Notes under the pieces: generated by a model
Seen by the model: the letters and a program-made list of their open reading frames with translations, nothing else
Database searches by the model: none
Told to the model about the DNA's origin: nothing
Origin: Saprospiraceae bacterium
GTDB taxonomy: Bacteria; Bacteroidota; Bacteroidia; Chitinophagales; Saprospiraceae
Length of the DNA stretch: 52,890 bases
Assembly: GCA_021739645.1 (NCBI GenBank)
Contig: JAIPBL010000041.1
Coordinates: 1-52,890 of the forward strand
Direction: 5' to 3'
Shown: positions 9,129 to 19,100 of the stretch, piece by piece
Layout of the letters: each line of letters starts with the position of its first letter
Numbering within the stretch: position 1 is the stretch's first letter
Made by a program: the position numbers and the translations under genes

Positions 9129-9160
9129 AATGCCCGGCGTGTGAGCGTTGGGCATTTTTT
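9129..9160 (+). terminator. Rho-independent terminator of mdh
   Basis: AATGCCCGGCG pairs with GCGTTGGGCATT around a short loop with one mismatch and is followed by a run of T, 30 bases after the mdh stop codon. Confidence 0.8.
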
Positions 9161-9308
9161 ATCCTTAAAGCCAAGGGTGTTGAGGGGCCTGGGTGGTGCG
9201 ATTATCAAGGGATAAAAAATAAATCACGTAACCTACTGCCCTAGTCGTTAAAAATTGCAGCTTTTTCGTTTGACAAATCCCGTGCAGAATTTCCTGAAAA
9301 TGAATTTC

Positions 9309-9316
9309 TATATTTG
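9309..9316 (+). promoter_or_regulatory. Candidate -7 element for the coiled-coil gene
   Basis: TATATTTG matches TAnnTTTG 20 bases before the ATG at 9337, predicting a short leader. No TTTG is found at the normal -33 distance; the nearest one is 36 bases upstream. Confidence 0.4.
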
Positions 9317-9336
9317 CCCCACAAAATTTAATAGAA

Positions 9337-9888
9337 ATGCAGCAAGACTTGAAAGAGATTTTTGGAGACACTCACGGCCTCGACCCGAAAAGCATTGAGT
9401 CACTGACCCGTGCGTTGGATAAAAGCAACCTGCCGGGCTTCGACTACCTGGAGTTTAAGCTCTCCCTTGCCAAACTTGCGCAGATGAACCTGCCTGAGGA
9501 GATGGCCTACAAGTCTGCTTTTGCCACTGCCTCCACCGTTGGATTGACCAAGGAAAAACTACTGACTACATGCCAACATTACCGCAAGGTGTTGTTTGAT
9601 GAAAAGGACCAGTTCAATGTTGCCCTGCAAGGGCAACTGCAAAAACGAGTGAACAACAAGCAAGAAGAAGTGGTAAAATTGAAGGCTCAAATCCAGGCTT
9701 GGCAGGAGCAAATCGCCAATTTGCAAAACCAGATTGCAAAGTCGCAAGCCACCATAGATGATGCCGACAACAAAGTGGAGGCTGAAATGAAGAAGATTCA
9801 GGCAACGCAAGATAGCTTCGAGCATACGCATCAGAGCATCATGAACCAGATAGAACTTGACATTCAGAATATTCAACGTTATTTATAA
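9337..9888 (+). CDS. Coiled-coil protein of unknown function
   Basis: I cannot assign a named family. The 183-residue protein has a compact N-terminal half (residues 1-95, with 'LPGFDYLEFKLSLAKLAQMNLPEEMAYKSAF') followed by a long heptad-rich coiled coil (about 100-175: NKQEEVVKLKAQIQAWQEQIANL...). There is no signal peptide or membrane helix, so it should be cytoplasmic and probably oligomeric. It is a single gene behind its own -7 element. The next gene begins 72 bases later on the same strand. Confidence 0.75.
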   Translation: MQQDLKEIFGDTHGLDPKSIESLTRALDKSNLPGFDYLEFKLSLAKLAQMNLPEEMAYKSAFATASTVGLTKEKLLTTCQHYRKVLFDEKDQFNVALQGQLQKRVNNKQEEVVKLKAQIQAWQEQIANLQNQIAKSQATIDDADNKVEAEMKKIQATQDSFEHTHQSIMNQIELDIQNIQRYL

Positions 9889-9960
9889 GTGGCTGAGATA
9901 GTTATGCACTTCCCTTCGTCCATTTAAGCCAATCTCAACCAGCACAATTCGGTAAAAATC

Positions 9961-10464
9961 ATGAATTGCAAACAAGGAACAGAAATCATAATTGAACAGA
10001 TGACAGACTTACTTGGCCGGATTGCCACCGAGTCTTATGCCAAGCCATTGCAGCTTTTCAACGGTTCATCAATTGGACAACATTTTCGCCATATCGTTGA
10101 TTTTTACGGTTGTTTGAACAGGGGATTGCTGGAAGGCCGAGTTGATTATTCCCTTCGTCAACGTGACCCAAGGGTTGAGACGGAGCCGGTTTACGCTGCT
10201 GAAATATTGTCAGCGTATTTCGAGCAAATGAAGACTGCTGATGAGGCAGCCGATGTCGAAGTGGTAGCTGATTTTTCTTCCGAACTCAACGAGACCAGGC
10301 CTGTGGTGCTTTCTACTGTTGGTCGTGAAATGATGTATGCCTACGACCATGCGGTCCATCACCTTGCGATGATAAAAATGGGCCTCAAGGCCACTTCACC
10401 TACCCTGGAAGTTGACAAAAACCTCGGTGTTGCACCTTCCACAGTCAAGCACTGGAATGCTTAG
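9961..10464 (+). CDS. DinB-superfamily-like protein
   Basis: The 167-residue all-helical protein resembles the DinB/YfiT superfamily of metal-binding four-helix bundles. The expected histidines sit in 'SSIGQHFRHIVDFYG' (about residues 38-52) and 'YDHAVHHLAMIKMGL' (about 129-143). Members often act as metal-dependent thiol transferases, but the substrate cannot be inferred here. No signal peptide is present, so it should be cytoplasmic. The 218 bases after its stop are filled by repeats of the word TTGGCAGT. Confidence 0.7.
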   Translation: MNCKQGTEIIIEQMTDLLGRIATESYAKPLQLFNGSSIGQHFRHIVDFYGCLNRGLLEGRVDYSLRQRDPRVETEPVYAAEILSAYFEQMKTADEAADVEVVADFSSELNETRPVVLSTVGREMMYAYDHAVHHLAMIKMGLKATSPTLEVDKNLGVAPSTVKHWNA

Positions 10465-10682
10465 TTGGCAGTTCGACAGTTGGCAGGGGGCAGTCTGGAA
10501 CTGCGAACTACAACCTGATACCATTACCAAAAAAATACTGTGGAATAGCGGAAAACCTTGAACTTCACCACGACTGGACTGCCAACTGCCCACTTAAAAA
10601 AAATGTAAACGAAAAGGCTTCCAAGAACTTTAAACTGTCACTGGACTGCCAACTGCCAACTGTCAAATTGCCAACTTAAAAA
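10465..10682. repeat. Inverted and direct TTGGCAGT-type repeats before prmA
   Basis: The 5' end carries AGTTGGCAGTTCGACAGTTGGC and GGGGCAGTCTGG. The reverse complement of almost the same string lies immediately before prmA (CTGGACTGCCAACTGCC, then AACTGTCAAATTGCCAACTT). A third partial copy, ACTGGACTGCCAACTGCCCACTTAAAAAAAATG, sits in the middle, so the leader of prmA including the A-run and ATG seems partly duplicated. No gene fits in this stretch. Confidence 0.6.
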
Positions 10683-11510
10683 ATGGATTACCACCAGTAC
10701 AGCATCTCCACCGACCCCGCCCAAAACGAGATTTTAATAGCGCTTTTAAGCCATCTGCCCTTTGATACTTTTGAAGAGGTTGCAACGGGGTTCAATGCTT
10801 TTTTGCCGCAAGGCAACAATGAAAAGGAAGTGGAGGCCGAACTCGACGAGCTGCAACAGCGCTTCAATTTCCAGTTTGAAAAAACACATATTCCGGGCCA
10901 GAACTGGAATGAAATCTGGGAATCGAACTTCCATCCAGTCATCGTCGGCAACTTTTGTGGCATCCGGGCGGACTTCCATGAGCCGCTGGTCGGAATGGAG
11001 CACGAACTGGTCATCAACCCGAAAATGGCTTTTGGCACTGGCCATCACGAGACGACATTTTCTGTCATTGAAATCATGCAGGGCATCCAATTTGGGGGCA
11101 AAACTGTCCTTGACTACGGCTGTGGAACGGGCGTTTTGGCCATTTTGGCCTCCCGGCTTGGAGCAGCTTCGGTGCAGGCGGTGGACATAGAAATTGAATC
11201 CTATCGCAACACGGTGGAAAACAGCGAGGTGAACGGAGCGGAAAATGTCCGAGCATTTCACGGTATTTTGAGCGATGTGCCAGGCAGCGATTTCGATGTG
11301 ATACTGGCAAATATCAACCGCAATGTAATTTTGGACTCGCTTGCCCCGTTATTCAAGCTGCTGAAACCTGCCGGACTTTTGGTCGTTTCAGGTTTTGTGC
11401 TGGATGATGAACAATTGATGACGGATTCCCTGCAAAAACAAGGTTTCACCATCCTCGAAACCAAGCGCAAAAACAACTGGCTGGCTATAAAAACCGTAAA
11501 AACAGGCTAA
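10683..11510 (+). CDS. prmA: Ribosomal protein L11 methyltransferase
   Basis: PrmA methylates ribosomal protein uL11 using S-adenosylmethionine. The 275-residue product has an N-terminal substrate-recognition domain and a class I methyltransferase core: motif I DYGCGTGVLAILASRLGA, acidic motif II VDIE, and the ANINRNVI segment in place of the NPPY-like motif. 'NPKMAFGTGHHETT' just before motif I is typical of PrmA. The start codon follows the repeat-rich leader directly. The large exported protein begins 18 bases after its stop codon, so they may be cotranscribed. Confidence 0.93.
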   Translation: MDYHQYSISTDPAQNEILIALLSHLPFDTFEEVATGFNAFLPQGNNEKEVEAELDELQQRFNFQFEKTHIPGQNWNEIWESNFHPVIVGNFCGIRADFHEPLVGMEHELVINPKMAFGTGHHETTFSVIEIMQGIQFGGKTVLDYGCGTGVLAILASRLGAASVQAVDIEIESYRNTVENSEVNGAENVRAFHGILSDVPGSDFDVILANINRNVILDSLAPLFKLLKPAGLLVVSGFVLDDEQLMTDSLQKQGFTILETKRKNNWLAIKTVKTG

Positions 11511-11528
11511 TTGGCTCAACCTATCAAG

Positions 11529-14500
11529 ATGAAAATTTGGTGTAGTTTTATAATCTCTTTCCTCGTATTTCCCTTCCTCCTTTCAGCCCAGAAGCTTGAA
11601 AAATTCTCGGAAGACCCCACTGCCTTCCTCAAGGAAATGGAGGGTTTGATGACCGCTTCCAAGAATTCCAAAATGGAGGATATTTTCAAGGATTTTGAAA
11701 AATCGTTCAAGAGCGGCGTTTACTCCGAAATTGAAATTATGCGGATTCGCCTCACTGGCGATAAGATGCTGGAGCAACGAATGCCCGCCAACCCCTACTT
11801 CACGGCCTACATGTCCGCACTTTCTTTGGTGAAAAAGTCGGAACTCGGCGAAAGCCGTTTCAAGAACTGGCACGACGTACTGGAAGGAATGCTGGGTAGT
11901 ATTGAAAACCGGAAACTCAAGCCCTATCAGGATTTTCTCGACTTCAGTTTTGGTTTTTTTGAAAAAAATGCCCTCAGAGCATCTGACCTTGGCATCAACT
12001 GGATTGCAAATGCTTCCCGCTATGACCTCGTGCTTGTGGACAACAAACCCCTAATAAAATACGACAAACTAGACCTCATAGGAACCCGGGGCAAGGATTC
12101 CATTTTGATAAAATCCACGGCGGGGGTGTACGACCCTGTAGAGGAAATATGGAAGGGGAAGGGCGGCTTTGTGTCTTGGGAGCGGCTTGGTTTGGGCAAC
12201 GAGGTCTATGCCGAATTGACGGAATACGAGTTTGAAGCCAAGAAAAGTCTTTACGATGTGGCGAACGTAAAAATGCACTACCCACTTTATTTTGGGCAAT
12301 CAACCATTGAGGGAAAGTTCGAGGACAAACTCGTAACGTCCAACGAGGCAACTGAAGGGAGCTACCCACGATTTGAATCGAAAGAGCGGGTGCTGGAACT
12401 GAAAAATATTGGTGAAGGGGTGCGCCTAAAAAGTGGATTCCGACTTCAAGGTACCACGGTTTATGGATTCGGAGACCGAAGAGAGCGTGCGGAACTTAAG
12501 CTTTACAATAAAAAGAACAACTTGGTTTACAAAGGCCAAGCGGAGCTTTTTGTGGTAAAACAACAGGAACGGATTGTGGGCGAAGGGGTGGAATCGGCCA
12601 TTTATTTTGGAAACGATTCGCTATATCACCCGTCCGTGAACATTCGTTTTGACTTAAATACCAGGGAGCTGCAAATGGCAAGAGGCAAGCGGGGCAGCGA
12701 CAGGAACCCATTTTTCAACTCTTTTCAGCAGATAAATATTGACGCAGAACGCATGGATTTCGAGTTGGAAACGGACAGTATTTATATCGGTCGTCGTAAA
12801 ATGGGGATAGCCAAATCCGCTGTGCCAGTGGTGTTTGAATCGCTCAAATTTTTCAACGAAAACGATTATAACCGTTTACAAAACATCTCCACCACAAACC
12901 CCATTGCCCTGATGAAAGTGGCGTATCAGGAAAATGGTGGCGACAAAATCATCAGTGCAAATTCCTTGGCGCAGCGCCTCAACCCAAAATTTTCCGTCGA
13001 AAACATCAATTCGCTGTTGTACGACCTTGTTTCAAAGGGTTTTATCAATTACAACGCCGACGATGGGCTGGTAGAGATTAAGGACAAAGTGTTGCACTAT
13101 GCCGAGGCCAGCCAGAAAAAAGTGGACTTTGACAACCTGAAGATTTCCTCTGAAACAAACGAGACCAATGCCATTTTTGACCTAAAGGACAATTCCACTT
13201 CTATCAACGGCATACAACACATCGAATTCAGCCAAGCGCAAAGGGTCGGCCTTAAACCTTATGGTGACAATGTGAAGATGAAGGCCAACCGGGACATGGA
13301 TTTTCACGGTCGGCTTTTCGCTGGTTTTGGCCTGATTGAAGGCAAGGATTTTCACTTCGATTACGACAAGTTTCAAGTTAGGCTGGACTCCGTTCGTTAC
13401 TTTGATATGTTCCTACCGACTGGAGTTATCGACAAGGCAGGGCAGCCCGAAGCATATTCCCTTGCCTCTCGGATTGAGCATTTGAATGGGGTTTTGCTGA
13501 TTGACGCACCATCGAACAAATCTGGCCGGGAGTCCATCGAGATGTTTCCATCGATGGAGAGCAAAAAAAACTCCTTTGTATTTTATGACTATAAAAGGAC
13601 ACAAGGCGGGGCGTACCAGCGAGACTCCTTTTATTTCGAACTTAAACCGTTCAGTTTCAACAGTTTAGATAGATATACACAGTCCGACATTCATTTTAAA
13701 GGTAAAATGGTCTCGTCTTATATTTTCCCCGATTTTGATGAAACAATACTGGTACGGGAAGACACCTCCCTTGGTTTTGTCACCAAAACGCCTTCCGAAG
13801 GATACCCTGCCTACCAAGGAAAAGGCAAGTTTGCGGGAGCACTTGACCTAAGCAATAAAGGGTTTCTAGGAAAAGGTACTGTCAATTACCTTGGGGCGAA
13901 GATTGATGCAAACGATTTGGTTTTCAAGCCTTACCAAATGACAGGAAGTGCCGAGCGTTTCGACATGGAAGAAGACCGGAAATCTGTCGTGCAAGTGCCC
14001 CAGGTACGTGGTTTTGACGTAACCATTGACTGGCAGCCGTACAAGGACAGCATGTACGTGACCTCAAAAGAGGCACCATTTGAGCTGTTCACGGAGGGTC
14101 GGCACACCCTCAAAGGAATGTTGATTCTCACGCCCGGCGGATTGAAGGGGCGTGGACTTTTTGATTGGGACAAAGCCAGTATGACTTCCGAGCTTATCAG
14201 TTTTGGCGCTTACTCGGGAAAGGCGGACACCACCGACCTTAAAATAAAGGCCATTGACGCAGGTGCTATTGCACTTTCTACGACAAACCTGAATGCTGAC
14301 GTGGATTTTGACAAACAGTTTGGCACGTTCAAAGCAAATGCTGACGTGCTAACCACCACTTTGCCCTACAACCAGTATGTGACTACTTTCAATGAATTCG
14401 ATTGGGACATGGCCAAAGAAACCGTGACTTTCCGGGCATTTGAAGGTAGGTTGGGCAATTTCGTTTCCATTCACCCGGAGCAGGATTCCCTGTTTTTTCA

Positions 14501-16061
14501 AGGTAAAAATGCCCTTTACGACCTCAAGACCAACTTGCTAAAAATTGCCGGGGTGCCTTATATCGTTTCCTCCGATGCCTTTATTTACACCGAAACAGGT
14601 GATATTGAAATACAGGCGGGGGGTGTCATTTCCGAACTGACCAATGCAAAAATCGTGGCGGACACCGTGAACCAATACCACGTCATCAACCGGGCAACCG
14701 TGAATATTTTAGGCAAAAAAGAGTACCGAGCAAAAGGATTTTATGAGTACAACATCGCCGACAAAAAGCAGGAAATTGAGTTTGCTGAAATCGTGGGAAC
14801 GAGGGTAGGCGAGGGCAACCACCAAACCAAGCGTTCCGTTACCCGTGCCACTGGAGAAATCAATGAGCGCACCAATTTTTACATTGACCACAAAACCAAA
14901 TTCCAGGGAACCATCACCCTGAATGCAGACAAACCGAACCTAGGTTTCAAGGGTTTTGCACAGCTGCAGTCAGAAACATTGCCCGTAAAACATTGGTTTT
15001 CAATTGATTGCGAAGGGGACAAAAACGACTTGAACATCGCCTACAAGATACCGCTGAACCCCGATGGTGAGCAGGTTTTCACCGGCTTATTCTTGAGCAA
15101 AGAAACTGCAACCTGTTACCCACGGGTGATGATGCCGCTTTTTTTCCGGAAGGATCGTCCCATTTTGGCCGTACAAGGGGTCATGCAATTTGATGAAAAA
15201 GTGGACAAGTTCATTTTCTCTGATTCAACCAGGTTATTGAGCGGTGGGGCGATTCCCGGTGGAAACCATATTGTATATGACAACGCAACCGGCAAGATTG
15301 AGATGGAGGGCAAATTCAACCTTGGTTCTGCCCTCAAAAACGTGAGTGTGGACGCGGCAGGTTATGTGAAAACGACTTTTGGGGAAATGGTGACTGACAC
15401 AGTGCTTGGCACAGCGGCGATGAAATCTGACCTCAACATGGAGGCGATGATGGGGCTCAATTTCCCCATCCCTTCCAATTTGATGAACATCATCGTTTCT
15501 GATTTTAAGTCCAGCACATTTGACGCCACGCCAATCGTTTATGCCAAGGACATGCCGTTTTACCGCAAAGTGATTCGCCAGATGTTCCCTTTAAATGAAG
15601 ATATTCAAAGCGCCATTGACGGCATCAGTTTAGGCTCGCTCGTCCTGCCCAAAAAGTTTAATCAATACACCGCATTGTTTGACCGAGTGCCACTGAGTTG
15701 GGATGCTGACTACCAAAGTTTTGTTTCCACAAAGTCCAAAATTGGTTTAGTGAGCTTGGATGGAGATATGCTCAATACGATGGTGAGTGCCTACATCGAA
15801 GTGAAGATGCCTACCAACGATGACGACCGGCTCTACATTTACTTGAAATCACCCAGCCAGATGTATTACTTTTTTGGGTACAAACAGGGCATCCTCAACC
15901 TTGTGTCAAACAATACCCGTTTCATGGAGCAACTGTTGAAGATGAAGGACAAAGACAAAATCGTGAAACTACCCGACGGTGAAACCTTTGAGATACAACC
16001 GGTCGAAGAATCCACAGCGTCTGCCTTCCTCAACCGGATTGAGGCCGTGAAAAAGGAGTGA
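11529..16061 (+). CDS. Very large beta-rich exported protein, unknown function
   Basis: I do not recognise a named family. The ATG at 11529 gives a signal peptide, MKIWCSFIISFLVFPFLLSAQ; the frame extends six codons upstream to a TTG that is a poorer start. The 1510-residue product has a helical N-terminal region (about 20-170) followed by more than 1200 residues of short beta-strand repeats rich in D, F, Y and G, such as 'NALYDLKTNLLKIAGVPYIVSSDAFIYTETGDIEIQAGG'. This strand-turn rhythm is reminiscent of OstA/LptA-like or AsmA-like periplasmic beta-grooves, but that is inference. No T9SS tag, membrane helix or beta-barrel C-terminal signal is evident, so a periplasmic or surface-attached location is likely. 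Confidence 0.8.
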   Translation: MKIWCSFIISFLVFPFLLSAQKLEKFSEDPTAFLKEMEGLMTASKNSKMEDIFKDFEKSFKSGVYSEIEIMRIRLTGDKMLEQRMPANPYFTAYMSALSLVKKSELGESRFKNWHDVLEGMLGSIENRKLKPYQDFLDFSFGFFEKNALRASDLGINWIANASRYDLVLVDNKPLIKYDKLDLIGTRGKDSILIKSTAGVYDPVEEIWKGKGGFVSWERLGLGNEVYAELTEYEFEAKKSLYDVANVKMHYPLYFGQSTIEGKFEDKLVTSNEATEGSYPRFESKERVLELKNIGEGVRLKSGFRLQGTTVYGFGDRRERAELKLYNKKNNLVYKGQAELFVVKQQERIVGEGVESAIYFGNDSLYHPSVNIRFDLNTRELQMARGKRGSDRNPFFNSFQQINIDAERMDFELETDSIYIGRRKMGIAKSAVPVVFESLKFFNENDYNRLQNISTTNPIALMKVAYQENGGDKIISANSLAQRLNPKFSVENINSLLYDLVSKGFINYNADDGLVEIKDKVLHYAEASQKKVDFDNLKISSETNETNAIFDLKDNSTSINGIQHIEFSQAQRVGLKPYGDNVKMKANRDMDFHGRLFAGFGLIEGKDFHFDYDKFQVRLDSVRYFDMFLPTGVIDKAGQPEAYSLASRIEHLNGVLLIDAPSNKSGRESIEMFPSMESKKNSFVFYDYKRTQGGAYQRDSFYFELKPFSFNSLDRYTQSDIHFKGKMVSSYIFPDFDETILVREDTSLGFVTKTPSEGYPAYQGKGKFAGALDLSNKGFLGKGTVNYLGAKIDANDLVFKPYQMTGSAERFDMEEDRKSVVQVPQVRGFDVTIDWQPYKDSMYVTSKEAPFELFTEGRHTLKGMLILTPGGLKGRGLFDWDKASMTSELISFGAYSGKADTTDLKIKAIDAGAIALSTTNLNADVDFDKQFGTFKANADVLTTTLPYNQYVTTFNEFDWDMAKETVTFRAFEGRLGNFVSIHPEQDSLFFQGKNALYDLKTNLLKIAGVPYIVSSDAFIYTETGDIEIQAGGVISELTNAKIVADTVNQYHVINRATVNILGKKEYRAKGFYEYNIADKKQEIEFAEIVGTRVGEGNHQTKRSVTRATGEINERTNFYIDHKTKFQGTITLNADKPNLGFKGFAQLQSETLPVKHWFSIDCEGDKNDLNIAYKIPLNPDGEQVFTGLFLSKETATCYPRVMMPLFFRKDRPILAVQGVMQFDEKVDKFIFSDSTRLLSGGAIPGGNHIVYDNATGKIEMEGKFNLGSALKNVSVDAAGYVKTTFGEMVTDTVLGTAAMKSDLNMEAMMGLNFPIPSNLMNIIVSDFKSSTFDATPIVYAKDMPFYRKVIRQMFPLNEDIQSAIDGISLGSLVLPKKFNQYTALFDRVPLSWDADYQSFVSTKSKIGLVSLDGDMLNTMVSAYIEVKMPTNDDDRLYIYLKSPSQMYYFFGYKQGILNLVSNNTRFMEQLLKMKDKDKIVKLPDGETFEIQPVEESTASAFLNRIEAVKKE

Positions 16062-16093
16062 TTTTGAAATAGGTCAAACAACACAGCTCATCC

Positions 16094-16117
16094 GGCCAAA
16101 TTGAAACGTTTTTGGCC
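16094..16117 (+). terminator. Possible weak terminator hairpin
   Basis: GGCCAAA and TTTGGCC pair around ten bases just after the large protein gene. A second TTTGGCC lies at 16132-16138. There is no long T tract, so the call is weak. Confidence 0.3.
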
Positions 16118-16145
16118 TTAAATGGTACAGTTTTGGCCTTTCACC

Positions 16146-16173
16146 CATCAAATTCTGAATTGATCATTTGATG
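16146..16173 (+). promoter_or_regulatory. Hairpin covering the start codon of the CHU_C protein gene
   Basis: CATCAAAT (16146-16153) and ATTTGATG (16166-16173) are perfect reverse complements around 12 bases. The right arm contains the ATG at 16171, so the mRNA could hide its own start codon. A regulatory role is inference. Confidence 0.35.
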
Positions 16174-19100
16174 GATAGACCCGTGCTGATAGCTTTTTAT
16201 TTAGCTGTGATTTTTTCCCTTGGGCTGAACGATTTTTATTTACAAAAACCTTTTGTCAATCTGGGAAACCCTCAAGCTGTTGAACTTTCCACTGTGCAAA
16301 GCAGGGGTCAAAGCGGTTTGCCCACCTTTCTTCCAGACAATTTCCAACCAGTAATTTCTAATACAACCGGCCTTCAAATCCTCGATTTTCAGGCCAATAG
16401 AACGACATTTGGCTTCGTTGACCCAAACTACACACAACCTTTCAACCCCAGTTTGGCAAACAAGAAAGTGGCTTTGGGGTGCGACTCCGTCCAGATTTCC
16501 ATGATGGCCGTTGTCGCCAACACGACGGTTAGTGACAGCCTTGGTTTCAAAATCAGTTATGGCAACCCAGACAACTCAACCTCAGCAGCTCAAATTTTCC
16601 AATTCGACCAAGGCCAAGTCAGTTTCTCCGTTGGCGGCAACAATTTCGACTGCACTGTTTTGCCTTCGGCAATGTCCGTCAATTCAGTTTTGGGGGTAAA
16701 AACGTTGAACTTCAACCTACACAATTGCCTGACCGGTCTCGGCCTCACCTTGCAGGCAGGCGACACGATTCGGTTTTCGGGCCAGTTTTCCGTGAACGCC
16801 AGCGGCCCGCTAACGCCCATGTTCAAGGCGGTGCCAAATCTCAATGCGTTTGCCTACGCCACCCAAAATGGCGCTGCACTCAGCTGTGATACGCTAACAG
16901 AGACTTTCACGCTGGCCAAGAGCCAAGTGATTTTTGACTTCCCAAACTCGCTCAACGGCTTGCCAATTGGCTGCAATGAGGGCAAATTGACTTGGCGGCT
17001 TTTTGTTCCGAACAACGATTTTTCGACCTATTTTGGAAATGAACTTCGTCCAGCAACCAAAGTTGATTCCTTGGTTTTCGACTTTGACCCTGGGCTGCTT
17101 TCAGCCTTCACGGGTGGAGTAGTGGAGGTGTCCATCCCTGGCCACCCGACCTTTGGGAGCAACTATTTCCCCATTCGTCCGCTGTCAGATTTTCCAAATG
17201 GCCATTACGTGGCCAAGTTTGATACGCTGGTCAAGGTGCCTTCACTCAACTTGGTTCAAACCTACACCTTTGACTTGCGGGTGAAATTGACGCCCACTTG
17301 CGAAAGCCCTTTTGGCAGTTTGGCGGGAAATAATGTTTACGGCATCCAATCTTCCGTTTCTTACACTGACCGCTACTACGCTCATTTTATTGGGGGCGGT
17401 AATTGCGTCAACGTCCAAACCGACCAAGCCACCAGTTCAGTAGCTTACAACCAGCCGCCTAGTTTTGCCCTTACGCCTGTCACATCGGCCACCGCAGTGC
17501 TGACTGGCGGTACAGCAACTTGGGATTTGAAGCTCTGCAACACTTCCGGTCAATCGAATTCGGGTGCCAATTGGATAGCGTTGAACGACCCAAGCGGTTT
17601 GTTGACGGTAACCTCCATTGCCAATATTACCAACCCAGGCAATCCAATCCCATTGGCTTTGGTGCCTTTTGGACAAAACGTCTTTGCATACACACCAGGC
17701 GTAAATGCAGGGCAATGCCTGACGCTCCGAGTTGCTGCCACTACTTCCAGCTGCGATGATTTGGCACCTCAGGCAAAAGCTGGTTGGAATTGCAGTGCTT
17801 ATCCTCCCAACTGGACACCGGACGACAATGCGCCTTGCAGCAGCGTTTCACTGGCATTGAACCTTCAAAACAACGGGGTTGCTCCCTTCCAAATAAATTT
17901 TACTGAAACGACTGCAGTCTGCAATGGGGCAGGGGAGGAGGTGGCCATAATTGGCAATTTGTCGGCTTCCACAGCACTTGCCAACGATACTTATACCCTC
18001 CTTTTTATTTGGGATGAAAATGGTAACGGCAATGCTGAATCAGGCGAAACAGTTTTGGCTTCGCAAATGGTTGCTGGAGCACTAGCGCCAGGCAATCCGT
18101 TGAATTTCAACCAATTATTGCAACTGCAAGCGGATGAAGGCTGCCAGATTCAACTGAAAATTGAAACCGGAGGCAATGGTGGATGCAGTTCACTTACTGC
18201 AATTTTGCCAACCCCACAATTCCAAAATGCAGGTCTCGACCGCAGCTTTTGCGATGCCGTAAATCCTTTCATTAGTGCACTCGGGGAAGGGGTAGTTTGC
18301 GACACAGCACACTATCAATATTCTTGGACGGCCATTGCTCCTGCATCAATTGCGGATTTAAGTAACCCATCTGTTATTAACCCAACTTTGACCATTGACC
18401 CCGTAAACTATTTGGGTCAGGCGCTTAGATACGTGTTGGCCACCGAGCGATTGGCTTGTGGCACCACAGCGTTTGATACCATCCAAATTCAAGTCCCAAC
18501 AAGTGCCGATGGGATTTTTGCACAGCAGCAGATTGAATTGCAAGTCGCTGATTGCCAATCATTTGGATTTGTTTGTGCAACAATGACGCCGTCAGCATTT
18601 CCCACTTTTGTTTTTACCAACAATGGCCAACCTTACTTGGGTGGTTTTTCCATTTGTGGCGGCGGGTTCAATCTTCAAGTAGCGCCAGGTATCCATCAAT
18701 TAGTCGGTACGGACACCATTGCTGGCTGCACTGATACTGTGGTTGTTTCGGTAAAATGTACTTCTACCGATACGCTGCAAATTCTGTTGATTTTGGGAGA
18801 ATTGGATACGATTTGCGTTTCTTCAGCAGAGCTTTCTGGGCAAGTATTTTCGCTCACCAATATCTGTCCTGATGGGCAATATGTTGATTATCAAATGCTT
18901 AACGACAGTTGCATTGTGGTGTCAGGCAATTTGGTCGGCCAAGAATCAGCCTGTCTTGTTGCTTGCGACGCTGCGGGGGTTTGTGATACAACGGTGCTGT
19001 TGATTACGGTTTCGTCCCCGTTTCCTAACGGAATTTTTGACACACTGACACTGACACAAACTGGGCAATATTGCTTTGACGAAAGCCAACTTAACCTAGT

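Noticed and set aside
8152-9174. 340-codon open frame on the minus strand across mdh
   Set aside because: It is antisense to a certain malate dehydrogenase, is histidine/arginine-rich with no domain pattern, and follows from the mdh codon usage.
10465-10682. Possible CRISPR-like array from repeated TTGGCAGT words
   Set aside because: The copies are of unequal length and spacing, occur in both orientations and have no cas genes nearby.
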